Assembly (NCBI GenBank): GCA_964035015.1
Contig: CAXIUP010000007.1
Span: 585,501-649,500, forward strand
Length of the DNA: 64,000 bases
From: Corallium rubrum
Taxonomy: Eukaryota > Cnidaria > Anthozoa > Scleralcyonacea > Coralliidae
Reading direction: 5' to 3'
Shown piece after piece: positions 53,846-64,000 of this stretch. Under the pieces are notes generated by a model. The model was not told where the DNA came from, did no database searches, and was given only the letters and a program-made list of their open reading frames with translations. Within the stretch, counting starts at the first letter, position 1. The number at the start of each line of letters is the position of its first letter. The position numbers and the translations under genes were made by a program.

Positions 53846-55464
53846 TAGGATGGGATTTCATCACTAGAAATAGGTTAACGATAAGTAGGAATGCGCGGGC
53901 GGGTTATCTCTTACTGGGACGTCACGGGAAAACACCCACCGGGATAACTATGAGTCTACAACGGCAAACCTTGCTGGGGTCATCCACACACGTGAGCAGC
54001 ATTCTTCGACTGATCGGTTGTTGTGTCAGTCCACATTCCAAAGCAACGCGGTCGTTGCTTTGGTTGAGAGTGCAATGATACCACCTAGAACCGAAATGAT
54101 TTTAGAAGGGAAATTGGCCAAAAGTGCCAACGGCAAAATAGGCATGATAGAGCCACGTTCGGGTATCAATAATGATGTCCGGCAGGGGTTTAGTTTAGCA
54201 CGGGTTGTGGTCAAACCCGACCAACATAGGATTGTGCCTTTACGCGTTATTAACATGTCACAGAGTCCCATTGAATTAGCCGCAGGTGAAAATATTGCGC
54301 AGTTTTGTCCCTTGGTTGAGTCATGCTCCAAAGTTTTAAACACCAAACCGGATGTCTGCGGAGCGGTGAAAAGTTGAGTTAAAAAATTTTACTGATAAGC
54401 TTGACTCTGTAATTGATAGCTCTCTTGCCCACGGTGACAAAGAGCGTGTACAGCGTCTCTTGTGCAAGTTTTTGGATGTTTTTGACGAGAGTTTAGGCCA
54501 TACAACACTACTCACGCACAAGATTGATACCGGCAATAACCCACCGGTTAAACAGCAACCGCGCCGTTTACCCTATGTACACCGCGACGAGTCTAATCGA
54601 CAAATTGAGAAATGTTAGAGCAAGGTGTCATACGTCATAGTACAAGTGCTTGGTCTAGCCCAATTATTTTAGTCAAGAAAAAGAATGGCGAACTTTAGTC
54701 AACGGCGCCAGCTACATTTCAACGCACTATGGACATCGTGTTGTCCGGATTGACCTATGCTATTCGTTTGTGTTACCTTGATGATGTCATTGTTTTCGGT
54801 CGCCACATCAATGAGCATTGTGAACGATTAGAAACCGTTTTACTTAGACTAAGACAGCACAACCTCCGCGTCAAATTATCGAAGTGTAAGATCGCCGCGC
54901 AGCAAGTTGCATTTTTAGGACACGTTATTTCGAAGTCCGGAATTCAGCCTGACCCCACTAAAATAGCGGCGGTAAGCGACATCCCTCGACCACATTCAGT
55001 GAAAGAAATTCGAACTTTTTTAGGTCTCGCTTAGGTCTCGCTGGCTATTACAGAAAATTTATCCCAGGATTTGCGATGGTCGCTGCGCCACTTGTTCGTC
55101 TCACTAAAAAGACAACGACTTTTTCCTGGACAGAAGAATGCGACACCTCTTTCTCTAAGCTAAAATCTTTGCTTTGTTCTGCGCCAATCTTACGTTATCC
55201 TAAGTTCGACCGCGAATTTATACTCCAGACCGACGCTTCTGATTTCGGAGTAGGCGCGATCTTATCAAAGATCGACGATAACGGGCTCGAAAAAGTGGTT
55301 GCATATGCGTCAAAGGCCCTTTCTGCACGACAGAAGACGTTTTCTACAACTGAAAAAGAGGCTTACGCTATCGTTTTCGGTACCCAGCAGTTTCGCGTTT
55401 ACTTGCTTGGGCGTCATTTTCGAATTGTTACGGACCATAACGCGTTACGGTGGCTTCATAGCAT
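53846..55464 (+). pseudogene. Ty3/Gypsy Pol: protease end, RT, RNase H start
   Basis: GWDFITRN (protease end), then after a shift an inter-domain segment with KIGMIEPRSG and VRQGFSLARVVVKPDQHRIV, then RT. RT is damaged: after ILVKKKNG about 70 codons of fingers/palm are absent before TFQRTMDIVLSGL; YLDDVIVFG carries the catalytic Asp pair, followed by FLGHVISKSGIQPDPTKIAA and the RNase H domain (ILQTDASDFGVGAIL, VAYASKALS, TTEKEAYAIVF, TDHNALRWLH). A 9-bp duplication GTCTCGCTTAG-type near 55,025 shifts frame. RNase H is interrupted at 55,465 by the 7.06-kb transposon. Confidence 0.85.
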
Positions 55465-55476
55465 TAGTCAGGCAGA

Positions 55477-55634
55477 TTTGATTTGATTTGATTTGATTTA
55501 TTAAATTCGCCAAAGAAAAAATGTACATTACAAATACAAAAAAACCTACAAAACTACCCTAGAAAAAAAAATGGCAGGGACACCACAACAGCAATCGCCA
55601 ATTACCGTGGGCCCTGATAGACGTACTCAAAAAG
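55477..55634 (-). mobile_element. Short retroposon-like insert with (CAAAT)n tail
   Basis: Reading the minus strand, the segment ends in GCGAATTTAATAAAT followed by about five AATCA units, as in LINE/SINE 3' ends. It splits the left inverted terminus after the first 12 bases. Confidence 0.55.
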
Positions 55635-55989
55635 GTGAATACTTACGGTAGCTTGGGACAATTCAATTTTATGATAGAAATGTGGTCTGGAACATAGTTA
55701 ACCAATTTCTGAATGTTGGACATGCTGATATTACTTGAGTGATTAATTCAACAGCATTTTCCGAGTAGCGTTGTGATTAAAATTTCGAAACAAAATGGTT
55801 GACAGAACGAAGTGAGCCCACGGTGTTTCGGCCAGCGGGTGCGAAGACTTCAAGTAATCTATTTAAAATGCCAACTTAATCTTGCATGCATGTCATGCCA
55901 AAACGAGGGTTGTTTTGTTTGGAAAGTGATAAAAATAGCGATAAATTAAATTATGTCAAGCAAATAAGCGAAAGACAACAGATAGTGGT

Positions 55990-58900
55990 GCTTGCATAAT
56001 TCACTGTCGAGATGGCACGAATGAAGGCCTAGTGAAATTCAGCTTAATATCACGGGAAGCAGTTTATATAAAGCTGCAAAGATAAGAAACGACGGTGACG
56101 TTATTGGAATTCTTGATTCGTATGGAGAAGATTTACCAGGACAAGAACACGGCTTTCACCGGAAATGCTATCAGAACTACACCCACAACAAGGCGTTGAA
56201 AAAGCTTAGTGACAGTGGAGAAGCAAGTGAGTCTGAAAGTTGCCGGGTATCAACCAGAAAAACAGATCGCGGAGGTATGAATGGATGATTACATTGCAGG
56301 CTACAGTAGAAAGAGAGGACTTATTACAGGGAGAAAAATAGCTTAGTGACAGTGGAGAAGCAAGTGAGTCTGAACGTTGCCGGGTATCAACCAGTATTAA
56401 AAACAGATCGCGGAGGTATGAATGGATGATTACATTGCAGGCTACAATAGAAAGAGAGGGCTTATTACAAGGAGAAAAATAGCTTAGTGACAGTGGAGAA
56501 GCATGAAAGTGAGTCTGAACGTTGCCGGGTATCAACCAGTATTAAAAACACATCGCGGAGGTATGAATGGATGATTACATTGCAGGCTACATTGCAGAAA
56601 GAGGACTTATTAGTGGAAGTTAAAGAGAGGCCGAGCTTAATGAAGGGAGAGCTTTATTAAACGGAGGTTTATTAGCTAGCCTAGAGGGTGGGGCTCAATA
56701 GAGGAAATACCGTAAATATTGTAAATGTTGCAAATAATTATATTGTGTAATAATTATATGCGTAATAATTATAAATAATTTTCGTGGTAATATATTATTC
56801 ATTATTATTTCAACTTTATTGAATTACATTATATTGTATTCCAAATTCGTCTTTGCAATCCAGGAAAAATATTAGCTGACTATGAATGTTGTATTTGTGG
56901 AAAAAAGAAAACTGCAAAGGGTGGAAGTGGGTATGAGCAACTTCAAAAATGTGAAACTGAAAATGGTGCTCGAACTTTGCAACAGGCAGCTGTGATACCA
57001 GAAAACACGTGTTTGCACGCAGAATTGGCGGGTAATGATTGGCAAACCATAATTGCGAGGGAGATGTTCTACCATCGGACATGTTATCGCGAAATTACCA
57101 GAAAACGAGATGCAAAACAGGCCTCTCAAGACGCCACCGATAAGGTATTCTTGGAGCTTACCGCTGTCATAGAGGAAAAAATAATTATTGGTTGTGAAGT
57201 GATACGTATGGCTGATCTAGCAGAGCGGTTTGCGGAAATCCAAGCCCAACTATCTTGTGAACAAAGTCCATCGTCGGTTAAAATACAGAGCTTGAAGGAA
57301 AAGATCCAAAAATGGTTTGGTGCAAAAGTTGGATTCTGGTGAACAAGCTACGGTAGCGAGTATGGTTGAAAAAGGGCAGAAACTTGCTAATTGCAGATGG
57401 GAGGAGAAGACCTTAGAGGAAAAAACACGTGAAGTGGCTCACGAGATTCGCAATGAATTATTGAAAACTCCAGCTACCTTCAGCAGTTGGCCACCTTCCG
57501 AAGCCGAGGTTCTATTGAAAGTAACAAACATCCCAACTTTAAAACGTGTTTATTGCAAGGTATCCTTTCAAAAAGGTCAAAAAATCTTCGAAGGTAAAGC
57601 GTCTGGTTTCATCGATTGGGCAAGACCTCATTTATCACGTCAACAATGGTCAAAAGAAGACATCAAAACACATAATTTTTCCATTTTCAGTAAAAAGAAA
57701 AACGGGTTCGAAGGCGGTAATCAACTGGACAAGAAAGTTTGGCCATGGGATATCGTATGACGATGTTCTGATACTGGAAACCCATCTGGCTATGGAACAC
57801 ACCAAAGACGAAGTGCACAGGTCATTCGCTCCCGCTTTAATCCAACCATCTCGCTTTGTTACCTTTGTTTGGCACAATAATGATATTAACCCGGAAAGTC
57901 TTAAAGGCCTTAGTCTGCATTGCACCAATGGCATTGTTATAGTCATCGAGAATTGTTTTAATTCAACCCGAGCCCACCGCTACAATTACTTCTCCACAAG
58001 CAGCGCAAAACCAAAGATAAAAAAGATTCCAGACCATCCCGATTGAAATGCCAGCGTAAATCCAGATAAAGAGACAGAATACCGAGAACCAGAGCAATAT
58101 TCAACGGAATATGTATGAGGAGGAAGAGCGACGTTCCGCGCAACTGACACTATGTGGATTGTTGCCAAATGCCAAGCCAGTAAATTGGACAGGCTTCAAC
58201 TACATGTTATGCGACAATGACAGCGATGACTACCACAAGATTGCGTACCTACCAGCAATCAACCAATCCCCGTCTTCTCACGACACAGTGTTGGAACTTC
58301 TCAGTCAATCAAAACTAAAAGCAGAGAAGCTTGGATTAACTGAAACAGATGTTGTGCTTGATATGGCAATCTACGCAAAAGCAGTTGAAATCATTATCAA
58401 CCCAAGATACCTCGATCTGAAGAAGTTCATTGTCCTGCGTCTTGGAGCGTTCCACACGATGTGTATATTTATAGCTGTTATTGGAAAAAGATTCGGCGGT
58501 ACTGGTCTTCGTGATGTGGTGATTGAATCTAATCTACTTGGTGAAAGTTCAGTCGAGCAAATGCTTAAAGGAAAGCATTATAACAACGCAGTGAGAGTCC
58601 TAAAATACCTCTACGATGCCACGAAGAGACACATGATTGAAAGCTCTGATAAACGCGTACGTGATCAATCAGACATGTTGGATATCAGTTACAAAGAACT
58701 TACCAACTCAGCTAAATTTATAAGCTTCCTTTCTTCACCGACAAAGAACTCCATGAAGATTTTAACACAAAATCATAAAGAAATTGTTGATCAAATTCAG
58801 ATTTATGAAAACTCTCTCTTGCAAGGTTCTCTTGGTCCGACTGCTTCAGTATGGTCATCTTTTTAAAAGATGGTGCAGATATTGCTCGATTTTTTGCGAT

Positions 58901-61120
58901 CAATCAAACTGGGAGAATGGAAACTGCACCTGCAGTCCACAGAGAACATGCTACCTTGGATGTTTTCTTATGATCGTCCAAACTACGCTCGATTCCTGAC
59001 CTATTATTGGATTAACATGCAAAAACTGCCGGAAACACATCCAGCAATTTACGAACAATTCGAAATTGGAGACTTCTCAGTGCGCAGACAGCACGGCAGG
59101 TTCAACAAGATACCATCCGACCAAGCGATAGAGCAGACCATCAACAGAGAGCAAAAATGCGCTGGAGGAATAACTGGGTTTAGTACATCTGAAGGAACTG
59201 TACAAAGATGGGTTCTTACAAGTCACGTTGCTGCAAAATGTCAATCTAAAATGGAGGAATTCCTGGGAATGTCTGAGGCCAGCAGTGTAACGAAAGATTT
59301 ATCAACGAAGAGAATACTATTCGACGAGGAATGTGTGATGCGCAGTTATGAACTGATGAAGGATTGGGGGACACCTTTTAAAGAAAACAACCGCCTCGTA
59401 CAACTTAGTTCTGGAACAGAATGCAACGACGAGATCCAAGACGACATGGTGAATGCAGAAAAGAAATGGGAAGAGGCATTGCCGGATTTCATCAAGAATA
59501 GAATAGAATAGAATCCAATGAAAAGGACTTGTATTGTCCACTTCCAAAGATGAAGCTGAAAACATTTGCTGCGCTGAAAGCGAAAAAATCTTGCAAAATT
59601 AAAGATAAGACTTTAACTTTGAAAGCTGATAGAGATGTCTTTGCAAGACTTCTGGTAATATGTGGTAAACGCGAGGTTTCCTTGAAAGAAGTGCTTACCT
59701 TCTCACTCGGTCCTATTCCATGGTCATTGGCAACATCAGATGGAGGTTTTGTAAGCTGCTCGAAGCTATCGAAAATGATGTTGAAGATCCATTTGTGGCG
59801 ACACTTCCGGAGCACTGTATAAGAGTTTATGACGGCATGGTCATTATTCAACAGCTTCCTTCGCTCAACTTGGAAACTTTCGGTGAAATGTCAGAATATG
59901 TGTTGAAGCGTATAACGACCAATTCAGCTAAAGTCATATATTTTGTCACTGATCAGTATTTAGAGGGTTCACTAAAGGGCAGTGAACGGCAGCGACGGGC
60001 GGCAGCTGGGAGTATTTGTGTCCAATTGACTAGAAGAGATCAGAAATGTCCGAAGCAATTTAAGAAGTATCTAAGCGACGGTGGTAACAAAGTCGACTTA
60101 GTAAGATTTCTACTGAATGACTGGTCGGATCAGGGGCGCTTCAAACACATCATCGCAGGTCGGCTTATATTTTTTACTGTGGAGAGTGAATGCCATCGTT
60201 TAGAGGTATCAGAAGATATTCTTTCGTGCAGAGAAGAAAGGCCCCTTTTTTCGGAGCAGGAAGAAGAAGACACAAAGATGTTTCTGTGCTGTCAACACGC
60301 TATCCAAAGATTTTCCCAGTATGAAAATATCTGCATCTCAACAGTCGACAGTGATGTTGGAATCCTTGCAATCTACTATAAAGATAGAATCCAATGCAAT
60401 CTGTTTGTTGAAATCGGATCAAAAGGAAAAAAGAGAATTTTGTCAACATCCAAGATAGCGGAAAGTATCGGTAAAGAAATGTCAGATGCTCTTCCCGCGT
60501 TACATGCTATAAGTGGTTGTGATTCAACCATTGCATTTTATGGAGTGGGAAAACGAAAGGTGTACAAGATTGTCAAGAGCTCTGGCAGCTTTAAAAATGC
60601 TCTAGCAGAACTAGGAGACAGCTTCGCTTTCAACGAGAGTCTTTTCCCAGTGGTACAAGAAATGGTTTCTGAATTTTATGGTGTTTGTGGCTGTGCCAGC
60701 GTAAACGAAGCACGCTACCGTCGATTCTGTGCTAAAAGCAAGGCTCCAGAACCTCAACAACTACCACCAACGAAAGACGAGTTGCTTCTACACTGTCAAC
60801 GTGTAAATTATGTTACATGCGTTTGGAAATCAGCACTGATAGCCAATTTCAATCCCCCAAAACCAGACGGACATGGTTGGTGTAGAATAAATGGCCTTTT
60901 GGATGTGAAATGGATGAGCCAGAAGCCTGCACCAGATTCACTATTGGAGTTTTTGTCATGCGGATGCAAGAAATCAGGGTGTCGTAACAACATGTGCGTC
61001 TGCGTCGCTACTGGTTTGAACTGCACGGACATCTGTGGTTGCAACACGTGCTCCAATACCCCACCTGATGAAGATGATCTAAATTCATACGAACTGGTTG
61101 CTGGTGACACAGAAGACTAG
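55990..61120 (+). pseudogene. Multi-domain gene of the 7-kb transposon: Cys/His fingers, XPG/PIN-like domain, CXC domain
   Basis: Pieces in order: FHRKCYQNYTHNKALKKL (about 56,150-56,200); DYECCICGKKK ... FYHRTCYREI (56,876-57,102), a Cys/His finger; a helical segment; FSVKRKTGSKAVINWTRKFG HGISYDDVL (57,660-57,770); GFNYMLCDN, VVLDMAIYAKAVEI, LRLGAFHTMCIFIAVIGKRF (58,190-58,500); GPIPWSLATSDG (59,710-59,745); EEEDTKMFLCCQHA, STVDSDVGILAIYY, ALPALHAISGCDSTIAFYG (60,260-60,545); a Cys-rich CXC end CGCKKSGCRNNMCVC ... CGCNTC (60,960-61,055). The DSDVG + HAISGCDS pairing resembles the acidic active site of PIN/XPG-type nucleases. Frame changes near 57,340, 57,700, 58,060, 59,515, 59,750 and a TAA at 58,864 break it. 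It lies alone in the element, so it is the transposase candidate, which is inference. Confidence 0.65.
56205..56600. repeat. Three tandem repeats, about 132 bp, at an exon edge
   Basis: AGCTTAGTGACAGTGGAGAA, GTTGCCGGGTATCAACCAG, CATCGCGGAGGTATGAATGG and ATTACATTGCAGGCTAC recur three times. The unit includes the end of the first coding block and a GTATG donor-like site, so an exon edge was amplified. Confidence 0.8.
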
Positions 61121-61135
61121 TATTTAACTGTTTCG

Positions 61136-62042
61136 ATAGCTGATTGAACTGTCCAATGAACCGTTCTGTTGCTCCTTCATCCTGTCTATAAACTGATTGA
61201 ACTGCCCAATAAACCGTTCTGTTGCTCATTCATCCTGTCTATAAACTGATTGAACTGCCCAATGAACCGTTCTGTTGCTACTTCATGCTGTCTATAAACT
61301 GATTGAACTGCCCAATGAACCGTTCTGTTGCTCATTCATCCTGTCTATAAAGTGATTGAACTGCCCAATGAACCGTTCTGTTGCTCATTCATCCTGTCTA
61401 TAAACTGATTGAACTGCCCAATGAACCGTTCTGTTGCTCATTCATCCTGTCTATAAACTGATTGAACTGCCCAATGAACCGTTCTGTTGCTACTTCATCC
61501 TGTCTATAAACTGATTGAACTGCCCAATGAACCGTTCTGTTGCTCATTCATCCTGTCTATAAACTGATTGAACTGCCCAATGAACCGTTCTGTTGCTCAT
61601 TCATCCTGTCTATAAACTGATTGAACTGCCCAATGAACCGTTCTGTTGCTCATTCATCCTGTCTATAAACTGATTGAACTGCCCAGTGAACCGTTCTGTT
61701 GCTACTTCATCCTGTCTATAAACTGATTGAACTGCCCAATGAACCGTTCTGTTGCTCATTCATCCTGTCTATAAACTGATTGAACTGCCCAATGAACCGT
61801 TCTGTTGCTCATTCATCCTGTCTATAAACTGATTGAACTGCCCAGTGAACCGTTCTGTTGCTACTTCATCCTGTCTATAAACTGATTGAACTGCCCAATG
61901 AACCGTTCTGTTGCTCATTCATCCTGTCTATAAACTGATTGAACTGCCCAATGAACCGTTCTGTTGCTCCTTCATCCTGTCTATAAACTGATTGAACTGC
62001 CCAATGAACCGTTCTGTTACTCATTCATTCCGTCTATAAATT
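61136..62042. repeat. 53-bp minisatellite, about 17 units
   Basis: A unit beginning ACTGATTGAACTGCCCAATG repeats at exactly 53-bp spacing, with two main variants (GCTCATTCATCC and GCTACTTCATCC). It lies between the gene and the right terminus of the 7-kb transposon. There are no spacers, so it is not a CRISPR array. Confidence 0.95.
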
Positions 62043-62530
62043 CCAGTACAACGGTTTGTTATATGGCATATGTCGAATAATTGTGTACTACTATACAAGT
62101 TGGGTACAGTCGCAGTCATGGTCAGCAAAAATACGGAAATCATTTCAAATCAATCCAGACAGTACACAGATAGAGATCAACACACGATGCAATCAAGGTA
62201 AAAAAATTTTAATTGACATATTTGGTATTATATGGCCGGAAAGTACGCATTTCATTAACGAAATTAAGTAAGATTACTTGAAGTACCACAGGAATGTTGT
62301 CCGCGTTGACCAAAAAATCGCGGGCTCACTCCTTTTTTAACTGCCATATTGATTTACAAAGACAGAGCCAGAGTGTCGAAATAAAACGTTGTTGACTGGA
62401 GACCACAAGTAATATCAACACGTCCAACATTCAGAAATGTGTTCCTTGGTGATCGAACTATAGTTTTATGGCAAAATTGAATTGTCCCACGTTACCGTAA
62501 GTTTTCACGCACCTATCTGCCTGACTACAT

Positions 62531-64000
62531 GGAACCTAAAGGCCGCTTAGCCCGATGGATAATGGACCTACAGGAATTCGACTTTCCCGTTGCACATAGG
62601 GCGGGTCGCCTGCATAACAACGCTGATGCATTGTCTCGGCTAGTCCAGTCCCACTCCCATACTCTGGTCCAATAGCGAACATTCCAACTCCCAATCCCGC
62701 GAACGTAAGGACTACGTTCGCGGGATTGGGAGTCGAACCGGTCGAACTGTCATAATAACCCAACATACCAAACCACTCAAAACTGACTCAACCGGAGCTC
62801 TAGTTACAACACCCGTCGTCAATGATTCGGATTCAAGTGGTGATGAGAACGCAAATGTGCCGACAGGAGAATCCTGTGCCGTAACGGTCAACCCCTCGGT
62901 TAATCTTATAGAAGCACAGCAAAATGACCCACAACCTTCGAAAATTATTGAAATCAAAAACCGCGGGCTCCCAAAACCAGAGATATCTAGCACAGACGAC
63001 CACAATCTTAAAACCTGGTATCGACATTATGATCGTCTCTTCGTGCGAGACGGATTGCTCGTGAGGTCCATTGGTAATCAACAACCTTATCCTAATTACG
63101 TAATGATCGTACCAACTGCTCTTCGAGAAACAATTTTAAATGCTGTTCACGACAATCCTTTTGCCGGTCACTTAGGAATTACTCGCACCGAGGAAAGGGT
63201 GAGAAAGCGCTTTTATTGGCCTAGTATTCGTAACGATGTCGATATGTATGTAAAGAAATGTTCAGTGTGTACGCGCAACAACTCGCCAGTTAACAACAAT
63301 CGAGCGCCAATCGGCACTATTTCGATAGGTGAGCCGTTTACATTCTGGGCCATGGACTACATGGGTCCACTACCAGAAACCAGTAGAGGCAATAAGCACA
63401 TCCTTGTAGTTGTCGATCATTTTACAAAGTGGTGCGAGGCATTTGCAACTCCAGACCAAAAAGCTAGCACGGTAGCGCCAATTTTGATAAGCAGAATATT
63501 TTCTCGATTTGGACCACCTGCTGTACTACACTCAGATCAAGGGCGCAACTTTGAGAGTGTTTTGATTCATGAAATTTGCAACGCAATGGGCATCACTAAA
63601 ACGAGAACAACTGCATACCACCCGCAATGCGACGGTCAAACCGAGCGACAGAATAGAACCCTCCAAGGCATGCTTTCCTCTTTTGTTTCTAGCAGAAGGG
63701 ATGATTGGGATTTGTGGCTGGACAGCATTACATTTGCTTACAACACAAGCAAGCATGATTCGTTAGGAATAGCCCCTTATGAGGTTGTTTTTGGTCGTGC
63801 TCCTCGGCTTCCACTAGAGTTGGAACTAGGAATGCCCCTATCAAATCCTTCTACACGCAGCGATTACTCGCACTCAGTTAGATCGGTCTTTCGCGACGTT
63901 CGACGAATCGCAATGGAACACCTTTCCAAAGCATCCGAGAAACGGGTGGGGCGCAACCACGGGGCAAACACTTGGCGGCCATTTCATGAGGGACAGTCAG
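62531..64000 (+). pseudogene. Ty3/Gypsy Pol: RNase H end and integrase, runs off window
   Basis: The RNase H end (KGRLARWIMDLQEFDF, NNADALSR) is in one frame, with a stop near 62,676. After a palindrome the integrase frame is open from about 62,740 to the window edge: H2C2 zinc region (HDNPFAGHLG ... CSVCTRNN, about 63,140-63,290), then the DDE core with Asp in FWAMDYMGPL, Asp in LHSDQGRNF and Glu in GQTERQNRTL, followed by ITFAYNTSKHDSLGIAPYEV. All catalytic residues are present. Integrase inserts element cDNA into host DNA. Confidence 0.9.
62687..62733. repeat. 21-bp perfect palindrome, 5-nt loop, between RNase H and integrase
   Basis: The left arm starts ACTCCCAATCCCGCGAACGT and the right arm mirrors it exactly (62,713-62,733). 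It sits at the point where the reading frame changes. Confidence 0.9.

Larger units (their letters stand above)
55465..62527. mobile_element. 7.06-kb DNA transposon with inverted ends and CAT target duplication
   Basis: The left end TAGTCAGGCAGA (55,465-55,476) and right end TCTGCCTGACTA (62,516-62,527) are exact mirrors. After a small retroposon-like insert (about 55,477-55,634) the left arm continues with ACTTACGGTAGC..GGGACAATTCAATTTT and TTTCTGAATGTTGGAC, mirrored at 62,404-62,503, and weaker pairing (AGTGAGCCC) to about 55,840 / 62,300. CAT precedes and follows (55,462-55,464; 62,528-62,530), and one copy belongs to the continuous Gypsy RNase H frame. Contents: a long plus-strand gene and a 53-bp minisatellite. 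The 3-bp duplication without CACTA ends leaves the superfamily open. Confidence 0.85.

Noticed and set aside
61136..62042. Regular 53-bp array resembling a CRISPR locus
   Set aside because: The whole unit repeats with no unique spacers, in a eukaryotic transposon; it is a minisatellite.
62536..63084. Minus-strand ORFs
   Set aside because: Shadows of the Gypsy RNase H/integrase coding strand.

Overview
This is a eukaryotic, gene-poor, repeat-dense window. The AT-rich base composition, spliced GT-AG exons and the mix of transposon families (CR1-like LINEs, Penelope-like elements, Ty3/Gypsy, Polinton-like elements, Crypton-like recombinases, many foldback MITEs, a 5S-derived SINE) suggest a non-bilaterian animal, most likely an anthozoan cnidarian. 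That assignment is an inference from style; no species-diagnostic host gene is readable. No bacterial features are present, and I recognised no tRNA gene and no intact rRNA gene.

Layout. 0-1.2 kb: 3' part of an unrecognised gene with an Asp-Asn-Gly motif, a zinc finger and a helix-turn-helix-like C-terminus. 1.2-8 kb: foldback repeats, diverged 391-bp direct repeats, a reverse-strand CR1-like LINE pseudogene and a MITE. 7.6-14.1 kb: microsatellites alternating with Penelope-like element (PLE) pieces, including a head-to-head inverted PLE dimer with GIY-YIG and RT domains, hammerhead ribozyme motifs, and a chromodomain-like first exon. 15-26 kb: foldback MITEs and a 5.4-kb TTAA-flanked transposon. 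26.6-30.5 kb: a compact Polinton-derived element whose long terminal inverted repeats each carry a copy of a Bcl-2-like ORF; between them lie a GRF zinc-finger gene and a C2H2/A32-type packaging ATPase gene. 31-34 kb: one plausible reverse-strand host exon and a second ATPase pseudogene. 34.3-36.2 kb: a second inverted PLE dimer with hammerheads. 36.3-41.3 kb: two Crypton-type tyrosine recombinase genes in opposite orientation, accompanied by large hairpins. 41.5-46.2 kb: third ATPase pseudogene, a hAT MITE with an 8-bp target duplication, LINE remains, and another host-like exon.

48.05-64 kb is a nested stack. A Polinton-like element (terminal motif, TATA box, spliced leader intron, N-terminal half of DNA polymerase B) was hit by a TA-flanked MITE and by a Ty3/Gypsy element. 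The Gypsy element was itself hit by a reverse-strand LINE (about 52.08-53.85 kb) and by a 7.06-kb DNA transposon (55,465-62,527). That transposon has long inverted termini, a CAT target duplication, and a multi-domain CXC/nuclease-like gene of a kind usually left as an 'uncharacterized protein' in invertebrate genomes. The Gypsy integrase then runs off the right edge.

Almost every element is broken by frameshifts, stops or insertions, so the window mainly records successive insertions. The most informative items are the boundaries of the 7.06-kb transposon, the Bcl-2-like gene carried inside Polinton termini, the hammerhead ribozymes tied to inverted PLE dimers, and the recombinase element with inverted termini.
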